A DNA stretch of 64,000 nucleotides from an uncultured Erysipelotrichaceae bacterium. Lineage in GTDB: Bacteria; Bacillota_I; Bacilli_A; Erysipelotrichales; Erysipelotrichaceae. The stretch is from positions 62,001-126,000 of the forward strand of contig CATJXY010000043.1 of the NCBI GenBank assembly GCA_949744505.1. Direction: 5' to 3'. Each line of letters starts with the position of its first letter. The first letter of the stretch is position 1. The translations under genes and the position numbers were made by a program. The notes below the pieces were generated by a model. It ran no database searches, had not been told where the DNA came from, and saw nothing but the letters and a program-made list of their open reading frames with translations. Below, piece after piece: positions 56,249 through 64,000 of the stretch.

Positions 56249-56794
56249 ATGATTGAAAATAAAGGAACGATTAGACTTGAAAATGAAAAATTAATTTTAA
56301 GAAAGTTTGAAATACCCGATTGCAAAGAATTTTTTGAAGGGATACTGCAAGATCGAAAGCTACAAAAATATTACATGATTCCATATAAAAATGAATTAAA
56401 AGAGGCTAAAATTTTTTTAGAGAATGTTATAAAAAGATATGATGAAGATGGATTTTATTGTTGGGCGATTGAGGAAAAAGAGACTCATAAGTTAGTAGGA
56501 ATGATCAATGTTCCGGAAAGAAATGATTCATTTTATTCTTGTGAAATAGGATATTGTATAATTCAATCTTTTCGTCAAAAAGGATATGCTTCTTTAGCAT
56601 TAAAAATGGTTATTGAATTTATGAGTTCTATTGGATTTCATCGCATTACAGGAGGCACTTTTTTAGAGAATGAAATAAGTGGTAAAGTGATGGAAAATGT
56701 AGGAATGAAAAAAGAAGGAATAAGAAGAGATGAAGTTTTTTATCAAGGGAAATTTCATGACGTTGTAGAGTATATTTGGATCAATGAGGAGTAA
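56249..56794 (+). CDS. GNAT-family N-acetyltransferase
   Basis: The 181-residue protein resembles RimJ/RimL-type acetyltransferases: LILRKFEIPDCKEFFEG at the start, the acetyl-CoA loop CIIQSFRQKGYASLALKMV near residue 105, and a late GMKKEGIRRDEVFYQGKFHD. It may acetylate protein N-termini or a small amine. A 3-base gap to the HAD gene suggests coupling. Confidence 0.88.
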   Translation: MIENKGTIRLENEKLILRKFEIPDCKEFFEGILQDRKLQKYYMIPYKNELKEAKIFLENVIKRYDEDGFYCWAIEEKETHKLVGMINVPERNDSFYSCEIGYCIIQSFRQKGYASLALKMVIEFMSSIGFHRITGGTFLENEISGKVMENVGMKKEGIRRDEVFYQGKFHDVVEYIWINEE

Positions 56795-56797
56795 AAA

Positions 56798-57619
56798 ATG
56801 ATTAAACTATGTGCAAGTGATATGGATGGAACATTGCTGAATAATCAAGGGCAGCTTAGTTCATATACAATTGAGGCGATGAAAGCAGTTCAAGAAAATG
56901 GCATTATATTTGTTGTAATAACCGGAAGAGCAGATGAAGGGGTTGAGCTGCTCTTGGAAAAAAGCAAAGTCAATTGTTACCGCATTGTTATGAATGGAGC
57001 ACAAATCAAAGATCTTAACAAGAATTTGTTATATGAAAAAACAATTCCTTTTGATCAAATCGAGATTTTTTATGAAACATTAAAAGACAGTGGGTTTGTA
57101 TATTCTTTTTATGGAGAAAATTGTCGGTATACTTTTTTTACAATCGATGAGCATCGAATAATTGATGAACGATTAACTAAAACTAAGATGCCGGATAAAA
57201 GATATGCTCATTTTTATCAGATTCATTCAGTGGAAGAACTTCGTAAAAAAAAGATTTTTAAAATGGAAGCAAGATGTGAAAATTTAGAAAGGATTGCACC
57301 GTTAAGAGATAAACTAAGCAAGAGTACTAATTTGAATGTTACATCGGCAGTTCATTTTAATGTTGAGGCAACGCACAAAGAAGCGAATAAAGCCATGGCA
57401 TTAAAAAAGCTTTGTGAGATGTTAAATATTTCCGAAAAAGATGTGGCAATATTTGGAGACGGTTTAAATGATGAAATTCTTTTTCAGAATTTCGCTGAAA
57501 CCTATGCAGTATCTAATGCCTGTGAAGAAGTTAAAAAACTTTCTAAATATAAAATTGGCAGCAATGATAGTGATGCAGTTGCAAAAACTCTCTTTTCATT
57601 TATTCTATCAAAAGTTTAA
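56798..57619 (+). CDS. HAD-superfamily phosphatase (Cof type)
   Basis: The 273-residue protein has motif I ASDMDGTLLNNQG and motif III/IV VAIFGDGLNDEILFQNF near residue 220, with a large C2 cap. It probably dephosphorylates sugar phosphates or a cofactor precursor. It is a paralogue-like second Cof phosphatase in this window (the other at 33530). Confidence 0.9.
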   Translation: MIKLCASDMDGTLLNNQGQLSSYTIEAMKAVQENGIIFVVITGRADEGVELLLEKSKVNCYRIVMNGAQIKDLNKNLLYEKTIPFDQIEIFYETLKDSGFVYSFYGENCRYTFFTIDEHRIIDERLTKTKMPDKRYAHFYQIHSVEELRKKKIFKMEARCENLERIAPLRDKLSKSTNLNVTSAVHFNVEATHKEANKAMALKKLCEMLNISEKDVAIFGDGLNDEILFQNFAETYAVSNACEEVKKLSKYKIGSNDSDAVAKTLFSFILSKV

Positions 57620-57642
57620 GCAGGATTATTTCCTGCTTTTTT
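57618..57642 (+). terminator. Terminator after the HAD gene
   Basis: AGCAGGA/TCCTGCT stem followed by T's; it overlaps the stop codon. Confidence 0.83.
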
Positions 57643-57708
57643 AAGTTTTATAAAATAAAACTCATTTATGGATAAAATATTTCATACAATGATGTTGGAG
57701 GAAATCGT

Positions 57709-58503
57709 ATGATTTATTTTGAAAAAATGCAAGCCATGGGGAATGATTTTATATTTATAAAAGAAGCAGATTGTGAATATAAAGATTATTCTGAACTAGC
57801 AAAGACATTATGTAAACGATATTTTAAAATCGGAGCAGATGGTTTGGTAGTAGTTCATAAAGATCCATTAGAAATGAAAATATTTAATCAAGATGGAAGC
57901 AAAGCCGAAATGTGTGGAAATGCAATGAGATGTTTTATAACATTAATTAAAAAATGGAAGTGGGAGAATTCAGATTCTTTTGAAATAATTTGTAATGAAG
58001 AAAAATATCAGTGTATGTATAAAGAAAATCAAAATAGTGTCTTTTTTCCATCTGTTTCATATCAATTAAACGGATTAAAAAATAACGAAAATGAATCCGT
58101 TGGTAAAGAACTAAATGTCTATGGAGTTCATGTGCCATGCACGATCGTAAAAGCAGGATGTCTTCATACAATTGTATTTGATGATCTTGATTTATATAGA
58201 AATATAGCATTTGATATCAGTAATCATCCATTATTCAAAGCCGGATGTAATGTTGATTTTGTTCAAATATTATCTGAAAATCGAATCAAAGTAATAACAT
58301 ATGAACGTGGAGTGGGATTTACCAAAAGCTGTGGAAGTGGGAATGTGGCAAGTGCATATGTTGCGAAAAATCTTTATCAATTGAAGAAACAGATCCAAGT
58401 TATAAATGATGGAGGACGTTGTGAAGTAACTGTAGAAGATGGGGGAGCATGGATAAGTGGAACTTGTGAGAATGTATTTAGTGGAATGATAAATATTGAA
58501 TGA
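57709..58503 (+). CDS. dapF: Diaminopimelate epimerase
   Basis: Interconverts LL- and meso-diaminopimelate for lysine and peptidoglycan. The 264-residue protein has both catalytic cysteine sites: AEMCGNAMRCF near residue 70 and FTKSCGSGNVAS near 210, plus the start MQAMGNDFIFI. GGAGGAAAT precedes the ATG. It lies 9 bases upstream of dapH, which supplies the preceding pathway step. Confidence 0.95.
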   Translation: MIYFEKMQAMGNDFIFIKEADCEYKDYSELAKTLCKRYFKIGADGLVVVHKDPLEMKIFNQDGSKAEMCGNAMRCFITLIKKWKWENSDSFEIICNEEKYQCMYKENQNSVFFPSVSYQLNGLKNNENESVGKELNVYGVHVPCTIVKAGCLHTIVFDDLDLYRNIAFDISNHPLFKAGCNVDFVQILSENRIKVITYERGVGFTKSCGSGNVASAYVAKNLYQLKKQIQVINDGGRCEVTVEDGGAWISGTCENVFSGMINIE

Positions 58504-58512
58504 GGAAAAACA

Positions 58513-59211
58513 ATGAAAAGTGAAGAATTAATTCGTCTAATCAGTGAAAGTAAGAAAAAATCTCCAATCAAAGTTTTTTTACAATGCAAGAGAAATATTG
58601 AGTTTGTGAATTGTAAGAGTTTTGGAAATGAAATGAAGATTTTAATCGGAGATTATGAATCAATCATGCCTCAAATCAGACAAGTTGAAAATGAAATTGA
58701 TGAAATATTTATTGAACAAAGTGCACAACATTCGGCACTGGAACTGAGTGATCTTTCAAAATTTAATGCTCGTATTGAACCCGGAGCTATTATTCGTACA
58801 GAAGTTAAGATAGCCAATCATGCCATTATCATGATGGGAGCAGTCATTAATATCGGAGCAGAAATTGGAGAAAACACAATGATTGATATGAATGCTGTTA
58901 TCGGCGCTCGTGCAATAATAAAGAGAGATTGTCATATTGGTGCAGGCGCAGTCATTGCCGGAGTAATTGAACCGCCAAGTGCTCAAAGTACCATAATTGA
59001 AGAAAGTGTTCTTGTTGGTGCTAATGCGGTTGTTTTAGAAGGAATTCATGTCGGAAAAAATTCAGTTATAGCAGCAGGGTCTGTGGTAGTAAATGATGTT
59101 GAGGAGAATACTGTTGTTGCCGGAATTCCGGCTCGCTTTATAAAATTTAAAGATAAAAAGACAAATGATAAGACACAACTGATCGAATCTTTGCGCAATT
59201 TAACAAAATAG
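58513..59211 (+). CDS. dapH: 2,3,4,5-tetrahydropyridine-2,6-dicarboxylate N-acetyltransferase
   Basis: Acetylates tetrahydrodipicolinate in the acetylase branch of lysine synthesis. The 232-residue protein starts MKSEELIRLISESKKKSPIK and has a left-handed beta-helix of hexapeptide repeats (EIGENTMIDMNAVIGARAII; HIGAGAVIAGV). GAGG precedes the ATG, 9 bases after dapF. The pair shows that the cell makes DAP, by the acetylated route. Confidence 0.95.
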   Translation: MKSEELIRLISESKKKSPIKVFLQCKRNIEFVNCKSFGNEMKILIGDYESIMPQIRQVENEIDEIFIEQSAQHSALELSDLSKFNARIEPGAIIRTEVKIANHAIIMMGAVINIGAEIGENTMIDMNAVIGARAIIKRDCHIGAGAVIAGVIEPPSAQSTIIEESVLVGANAVVLEGIHVGKNSVIAAGSVVVNDVEENTVVAGIPARFIKFKDKKTNDKTQLIESLRNLTK

Positions 59212-59265
59212 CATAGTTTATCATTTTAAAATATGCTAAAATTAAATTAGTACAAGGAGATTATT

Positions 59266-60891
59266 ATGGATGAAATATATGTAATCGGGCATAAAAACCC
59301 GGATACTGATTCAATTTGTTCAGCATTGGCTTATGCTGATTTGAAACAAAAAATGGGAGTTAATGCAGTTGCCATTCGATTAGGACCATTGAATGAAGAA
59401 ACTAAATTTGCCATTAAGTATTTTGATGTAGAAGGTCCGCTCCTTATGAAGGATGCACGCTGTCGTATCAAGGATATTGCGATGGATTATGCATCTACCA
59501 TTACCAAAGATACAACTGCGAAGGAAGCTTGGAGCTTGCTTTTTAAAGCGCGGAATAAATCTTTGTTTGTAGTGGATGATGGGAAATTAATCGGTATTGT
59601 TTCGACAAGTAATTTGGCAAGTACAAGAATGATGAATAATGTACAACTGGAAAGATTGATGAGTACATCTACTTTAAATTCCATTGCAAAAACAGTGGAA
59701 GGAAAAGTTGTTTTTCGTAGTTCGGATTTTCATCATAATGGAAAAGTTTATATTGTTACACTTGTAGAAGGGGTTCAATTTAAGCCGGATTTTGAAAATG
59801 CGATTACAATTTTAAGCGATGGAATGGAAAAACAAATTCAGACTCTTCAAGAAGGATGCAAATGCATGATTATTACATGTGGTGAACATGCGGATAAAGA
59901 AGTGCTTCGATTGGCAAGAGAAAAGGATTGTGCAATTATCGAAACGGATTCAGATACGATGAAAGTGGCAAGATCAATTTATGATGCTTTTCCGGTATCA
60001 GAAATCATGAGTAAGCAATTGGTCACATTTAATGATAATGAATTTGTAGAAGATGTTTCTCAAAAAATTAATAAGAGCCGTTTTAGAAGTTATCCGGTAT
60101 TAAATGAAAAAGGAAACCTGGTCGGTGCTATTTCTCGTTATCATATTCATAATTATGAAAAGAAGAAATTTATATTGGTAGACCATAGTGAAAGATCACA
60201 ATCTATTGATAATATTATGAGTGCTGAAATCATGGAAATTGTCGATCATCATCACATTGGAAATATTCAAACATCCTATCCGATTTATTATCGAAATCAA
60301 AAATGCGGTTGTACATCTACAATTATCTATCAATTATACAAGGAACATATTATCGTTCCGAGTCGCAAAATGGCTGCGATGATGATGAGTGCAATTATTT
60401 CTGATACTTTATTATTCAAATCTCAGACAACGACCCAATTAGATATTGATGCGGCCCATGAATTGGCGGATTTAGTCGGAATCGATCTTGAAAAGTATGC
60501 AATGGAAATGCTGAATGCTTCTGTTGCGCTGAAAGATACAGATTTTTCTAAAATTATTAATCGTGATTTGAAAACTTATTCGATTGGAAAATATAAAGTA
60601 GGCATTTCACAGACAAATTATAGTAATATTGAAGATATTCAATTAATTTTAAAGGATTTTAAAGAAGAGTTGGTTAGTCAACAAGAAGATGGCGGATATG
60701 ATTTACTGATCATGATGTTTACGCATGTTATGGCAGAAGGAACAATGTTTGTATATAGCGGTCCTTTATCTTATATCATGGCAGATGTTGTCAAAACAGT
60801 AACGGAAGATGATACCGGATTTGATTCGGATTTGATTTCAAGGAAACAACAAGTCATGCCTAAAATTTCATCTATATTAGAAAGTATATAG
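59266..60891 (+). CDS. ppaC: Manganese-dependent inorganic pyrophosphatase with CBS (and DRTGG) regulatory insert
   Basis: Hydrolyses pyrophosphate. The 541-residue protein is a family II (DHH) enzyme: GHKNPDTDSICSALAYA at the N-terminus, DHHHIGN near residue 325 and a DHHA2 domain at the end. Between the two DHH parts sit two CBS domains (about 70-125 and 245-300) and a central region like DRTGG (about 130-240). CBS-pyrophosphatases are inhibited by AMP/ADP and activated by ATP or diadenosine polyphosphates. CAAGGAG precedes the ATG. Confidence 0.94.
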   Translation: MDEIYVIGHKNPDTDSICSALAYADLKQKMGVNAVAIRLGPLNEETKFAIKYFDVEGPLLMKDARCRIKDIAMDYASTITKDTTAKEAWSLLFKARNKSLFVVDDGKLIGIVSTSNLASTRMMNNVQLERLMSTSTLNSIAKTVEGKVVFRSSDFHHNGKVYIVTLVEGVQFKPDFENAITILSDGMEKQIQTLQEGCKCMIITCGEHADKEVLRLAREKDCAIIETDSDTMKVARSIYDAFPVSEIMSKQLVTFNDNEFVEDVSQKINKSRFRSYPVLNEKGNLVGAISRYHIHNYEKKKFILVDHSERSQSIDNIMSAEIMEIVDHHHIGNIQTSYPIYYRNQKCGCTSTIIYQLYKEHIIVPSRKMAAMMMSAIISDTLLFKSQTTTQLDIDAAHELADLVGIDLEKYAMEMLNASVALKDTDFSKIINRDLKTYSIGKYKVGISQTNYSNIEDIQLILKDFKEELVSQQEDGGYDLLIMMFTHVMAEGTMFVYSGPLSYIMADVVKTVTEDDTGFDSDLISRKQQVMPKISSILESI

Positions 60892-60918
60892 AAAATGATG
60901 AAAAACATAATGTAAGGG

Positions 60919-60947
60919 CTTGCGTGAATTCTAAAAATAGAGTAAAA
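60919..60947 (+). promoter_or_regulatory. Promoter of the HPr gene
   Basis: TTGCGT, a 17-base spacer and TAAAAT. Confidence 0.72.
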
Positions 60948-60974
60948 TGAAATCAATAGCAGGAGGAGTTATTT

Positions 60975-61241
60975 ATGAAACAAGTATCAGTATTGGTAAT
61001 TGACCCAGTAGGTCTTCATGCACGTCCGGCAACTGTTGCCGTGAATGCTGCAAGCAAATTTAAAAGCGAAGTAAAGGTTACTTATAAAGGACGCAGTGTT
61101 AATATGAAATCCATTATGGGCGTTATGTCTCTTGGTATTCCTACACAATCTGAAGTTGTAATTTCATGTGAAGGTGAAGACGAAGATACAGCTGTAACAA
61201 CAATTGAAGAAGTTCTTCGTACACAAAAAGTCATTGCTTAG
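60975..61241 (+). CDS. ptsH: Phosphocarrier protein HPr
   Basis: The 88-residue PTS phosphocarrier has the active histidine in VGLHARPATVAV (His15) and the HPr-kinase serine site NMKSIMGVMSLG (Ser46). The serine lets it act as CcpA corepressor, fitting the cre sites at adhE. Enzyme I (ptsI) is not adjacent: a terminator and pgcA follow instead. AGGAGGAG precedes the ATG. Confidence 0.96.
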   Translation: MKQVSVLVIDPVGLHARPATVAVNAASKFKSEVKVTYKGRSVNMKSIMGVMSLGIPTQSEVVISCEGEDEDTAVTTIEEVLRTQKVIA

Positions 61242-61261
61242 ATCTTAAACAGCAAGTGAAA

Positions 61262-61285
61262 AAGAAGGCTAAGCCTTCTTTTTTT
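61262..61285 (+). terminator. Terminator after ptsH
   Basis: AAGAAGGCT/AGCCTTCTT perfect stem with T's following. Confidence 0.88.
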
Positions 61286-61302
61286 CTTAGACAGGAGGAA
61301 AT

Positions 61303-62997
61303 ATGATCGAAAAAAACTATCGTCGCTGGTTGGAAAGCGAAAATACAGATGCAACATTGAAAAAAGAACTTGAAGGAATGAATGAAATTCAAAAAAATGA
61401 TGCATTTTATACAAATATAGAGTTTGGAACAGCTGGTATGAGAGGAATTCTTGGAGCCGGAACAAATCGTATTAATATCCATACCATCAGAAAAGCAAAT
61501 GAAGGATTCGCACAATATATTGAATCAAATGGTGCTGATGCAGTTAAAAGAGGTGTGGCTATTGGCTATGATAATCGTCATATGAGCAGTGAATTTGCAA
61601 TGGAATCTGCTAAAGTTTTGGCTTCTCATGGAATTAGAAGCTATGTATTTGAAAGTCTTCGTCCTACTCCGGAACTAAGTTTTGCAGTGAGATACTTAAA
61701 TTGCTTTGGTGGTATTATGATTACCGCTTCTCATAATCCTAGAGAATATAATGGTTATAAACTATATGATGAAACCGGATGTCAATTGATTCCGTCTTTA
61801 GCAAAGCAAGTAATTGACCGTGTTAATGCAATTGAAGATGAATTATCAATCAATCCAATTTTAAATGAAGACCAGCAAAAGCTGATTACTATGATTGGAA
61901 AAGAAGTAGATGAAGCTTATTATGAAAAAGTTTTGTCTATACAATTAAATCCGGATGTTAATAAAGAATCTATTCATCTTGTATTTACACCGGAACATGG
62001 AACAGCTAATATTCCGGTAAAAACAGTTTGGACACGTGCCGGATATCATTTCACAGCTGTTGAAGAGCAATGTACACCGGATCCTGATTTTTCAATGACA
62101 AAATCACCAAATCCGGAAGAACCGGCTGCATATGAGTTGGCATTAAAATTAGCAAAAGAGAAAGATGCGGATATCATCCTTGTTTGTGATCCGGATGCAG
62201 ATAGAATGGGAGTGGGGGTAAAATACCAGGAAGAATATGTAGTATTAAGTGGAAATCAATCCGGTTCGGTTTTGATAGAATATATTTGTTCACAATTAGT
62301 AGCTCATCATAAAATGCCAAAGAACCCGGTTATGTTTAATACTGTTGTTACTTCTGACTTAGGAGAAAAAGTGGCAGCTAAATATGGTGTTGAAACTGAA
62401 AAGACATTAACTGGATTTAAATTCATCGGAGAAAAAGTGGCGAAGTATGAAAAGAATCATGAGAAAAATTATGTCTTTGGGTATGAAGAAAGTTATGGAT
62501 CTTTAATTTCTCCATTTGTACGCGATAAGGATGCACCGCAGGCTTGTTTGATGTTGGCTGAAGCCGCATGTTTTTATAAAGCACAAGGAAAGACACTTGT
62601 TGATGTATTAAATGACTTATATGAAGAACTCGGATTTTATAAAGAAAGTCAGACTTCACTTACTTTAAAAGGTCAAGAAGGTGCAGAACAAATCAAAGCA
62701 ATTCTCAGCAATCTTCGTCAAAACAAACCAACAGAGTTTGCGGGTACAAGCGTTGTAGCTTGGGAAGATTACAATGAAGCGCAAATGTTTAAAAATGGTG
62801 AAGTTAGTGACTTGGTTGGATTTACAAAATCAGATGTTTTGAAATTTTACTTGGAAGATGGAAGCTGGATTGCTATCCGTCCAAGTGGCACAGAACCAAA
62901 ATGTAAATTTTATTATTGCATTAAAGGAACGAGCAGTTTGGATGCAGAAAAGAAAACTGTGGCTTATCAAAAAGCCGTACAAGACAAAATTGCATAA
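61303..62997 (+). CDS. pgcA: Phosphoglucomutase (alpha-D-phosphohexomutase family)
   Basis: Interconverts glucose-1-phosphate and glucose-6-phosphate (some also act on mannose phosphates). The 564-residue protein has the phosphoserine loop ITASHNPREYNGYK near residue 140, metal loop VCDPDADRMGVGV near 295, sugar loop GYEESYGSL near 390, and phosphate loop RPSGTEPKCKFY near 525. ACAGGAGGAAAT precedes the ATG. Followed by glgB, so it probably feeds glycogen synthesis. Confidence 0.94.
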   Translation: MIEKNYRRWLESENTDATLKKELEGMNEIQKNDAFYTNIEFGTAGMRGILGAGTNRINIHTIRKANEGFAQYIESNGADAVKRGVAIGYDNRHMSSEFAMESAKVLASHGIRSYVFESLRPTPELSFAVRYLNCFGGIMITASHNPREYNGYKLYDETGCQLIPSLAKQVIDRVNAIEDELSINPILNEDQQKLITMIGKEVDEAYYEKVLSIQLNPDVNKESIHLVFTPEHGTANIPVKTVWTRAGYHFTAVEEQCTPDPDFSMTKSPNPEEPAAYELALKLAKEKDADIILVCDPDADRMGVGVKYQEEYVVLSGNQSGSVLIEYICSQLVAHHKMPKNPVMFNTVVTSDLGEKVAAKYGVETEKTLTGFKFIGEKVAKYEKNHEKNYVFGYEESYGSLISPFVRDKDAPQACLMLAEAACFYKAQGKTLVDVLNDLYEELGFYKESQTSLTLKGQEGAEQIKAILSNLRQNKPTEFAGTSVVAWEDYNEAQMFKNGEVSDLVGFTKSDVLKFYLEDGSWIAIRPSGTEPKCKFYYCIKGTSSLDAEKKTVAYQKAVQDKIA

Positions 62998-63005
62998 TTT
63001 AAGAG

Positions 63006-63037
63006 TAAAACACAAGGATTTCCTTGTGTTTTTTTTA
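63006..63037 (+). terminator. Terminator after pgcA
   Basis: CACAAGGA-TTT-CCTTGTG stem (with flanking A-T pairs) followed by eight T's. Confidence 0.9.
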
Positions 63038-63072
63038 TGCATTCGATAAAATTAAATTATCCGGAGGTCGCT

Positions 63073-64000
63073 ATGACTATGAATAATCAAGAAATAATTA
63101 AGAAGTTTCATGAAGGGCATTGTACAAATGCATATGAGGTATTTGGAGCTCATTTGAAAAAAGAAAATGGGAAAAAAGGTGTAATTTTTACTGTTTATGC
63201 ACCTCATGCGAAGGAGGTTCAAGTTGTTGGACCTTTTAATAGGTGGTTTGGTGAAAATCATAGATTGATTAAAGATCATGAAAGTGGTGTTTTCAGTCTT
63301 TTTGTAGAGGGAGCAAAAGAAAATGACTTATATAAATATTTGATTTGGGATGAGAATGGAAAATATCATGAAAAATCAGATCCTTATGGCTATTATTCCG
63401 AGAGAAGACCGGCAATTGCTTCAATAGTTGTTGATTTAGAAAAATATAAATGGCAAGATAAAAAATGGATGAAAGAGAGAAGTCGTAATTTTGATAAGAA
63501 AATGAATATCTATGAGGTTCATGCCGGAAGTTGGAAAAGAAAAGATTTCTCTTCTATTGAAAATGTAGTTGAAAGAGATAAAATGGAAACTTATACATAT
63601 CGTGAGTTGGCAGAAGAGTTAATTCCATACGTGAAAAAAATGGGATATTCTCATATTGAATTTATGCCATTGAATGAACATCCTTTTGATGGTTCATGGG
63701 GATATCAAGCTCATGGGTACTTTAGTGCAACATCTCGTTATGGGTCTTGTGCTGATCTAATGTATCTTATCGATCAATGTCACCAAAATGAGATTGGTGT
63801 GATTTTAGATATGGTTCCGGTACATTTTGTAAAAGATAACTTTGGGTTGGCTTATTTTGATGGTTCTCCGTTATATGAGTATGGTAAAGAAGAAGATGCG
63901 AATAGCGAATGGGGAACATTGAATTTTGACTTGTGGAAAGAAGAAGTGCGTAGTTTTCTTTTATCCAGTGCTTGTTTTTGGTGTGAAAAATATCATTTTG
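63073..64000 (+). CDS. glgB: 1,4-alpha-glucan branching enzyme, 3' end outside the window
   Basis: Makes alpha-1,6 branches in glycogen. The first 309 codons are visible: CBM48 domain (NAYEVFGAHLKKENGKKG...VQVVGPFNRW), then the GH13 domain with IYEVHAGSWKR, HIEFMPLNEHPFDGSWGYQ and VILDMVPVHF, where the usual region I is DWVPGHF (here DMVPVHF). GGAGG at 63063-63067 supports the ATG at 63073; a second ATG is at 63079. The catalytic Asp and Glu lie beyond the window. Confidence 0.92.
   Translation, partial: MTMNNQEIIKKFHEGHCTNAYEVFGAHLKKENGKKGVIFTVYAPHAKEVQVVGPFNRWFGENHRLIKDHESGVFSLFVEGAKENDLYKYLIWDENGKYHEKSDPYGYYSERRPAIASIVVDLEKYKWQDKKWMKERSRNFDKKMNIYEVHAGSWKRKDFSSIENVVERDKMETYTYRELAEELIPYVKKMGYSHIEFMPLNEHPFDGSWGYQAHGYFSATSRYGSCADLMYLIDQCHQNEIGVILDMVPVHFVKDNFGLAYFDGSPLYEYGKEEDANSEWGTLNFDLWKEEVRSFLLSSACFWCEKYHF

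Overview
The window is AT-rich bacterial chromosome. Genes are tightly packed and preceded by strong AGGAGG-type ribosome binding sites and TTGACA/TATAAT-like promoters, with intrinsic terminators throughout. The content points to an anaerobic, fermentative low-GC Bacillota: AdhE under apparent Rex and CcpA sites, an ETF-linked lactate dehydrogenase, PASTA and FtsEX cell-wall proteins, HPr, a CBS-type manganese pyrophosphatase and an acetylase-type lysine pathway. Within Bacillota the mix fits Erysipelotrichia-like gut bacteria best; that is inference from gene content, not a database match.

Layout. 0-2 kb: amino-sugar/sugar-phosphate genes (TIM-barrel epimerase, cut by the window edge, and nagA). 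2-6.2 kb: an XRE membrane regulator, then an etfB-etfA-lactate dehydrogenase operon of the electron-bifurcating type. 6.2-10.9 kb: accessory singletons (WG-repeat lipoprotein, very basic 96-residue protein, small membrane protein, TetR regulator, beta-lactamase-fold hydrolase). 11-13.8 kb: adhE with two exact cre matches, a well-formed promoter and a Rex-like palindrome. 13.8-18.3 kb: a zinc-less MDR dehydrogenase, a phospholipase C-like protein, NudC, PAP2, VanZ-like and YitT proteins. 18.3-21 kb: RpiR regulator, ceramidase-like protein and SIS protein, with a perfect 19-bp palindrome inside.

21-29.4 kb: ftsE-ftsX-M23 hydrolase activator-S41 protease-uvrB, then glyA. 29.6-33.5 kb: a PASTA protein with no kinase domain, in an operon with an FtsX/MacB-type permease and its ATPase; this is the most system-like unexplained unit. 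33.5-36.2 kb: HAD phosphatase, small helical protein, cyclophilin, PfkB sugar kinase. 36.2-39.1 kb (minus): tgt-queA-queH for queuosine. 39.1-42.8 kb: lipid kinase, PH-like membrane protein, metal-site ArsR regulator, FMN 2-hydroxy-acid oxidase, pyrophosphatase-like protein. 42.8-48.4 kb: DUF4358 lipoprotein-MBOAT-DHHW (surface O-acylation), BrkB membrane protein, RumA-type rRNA methyltransferase, SnoaL/DUF4440-like protein.

48.4-52.1 kb is the most accessory stretch: a decayed EamA transporter remnant, small ORF debris, a small unknown gene, tRNA-Leu(CAG), an AT-rich spacer, a lone RhuM-Fic protein, then an HD protein and a MarR regulator. 52.2-64 kb is housekeeping again: adenine deaminase, Nudix, enolase, GNAT, HAD, dapF-dapH, CBS-pyrophosphatase, HPr, phosphoglucomutase and the start of glgB, which runs off the window.

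Together the genes describe sugar fermentation to lactate and ethanol under redox and carbon control, glycogen/glucose-phosphate handling, and several cell-envelope modules. I saw no CRISPR array, intact insertion sequence, prophage or rRNA operon.
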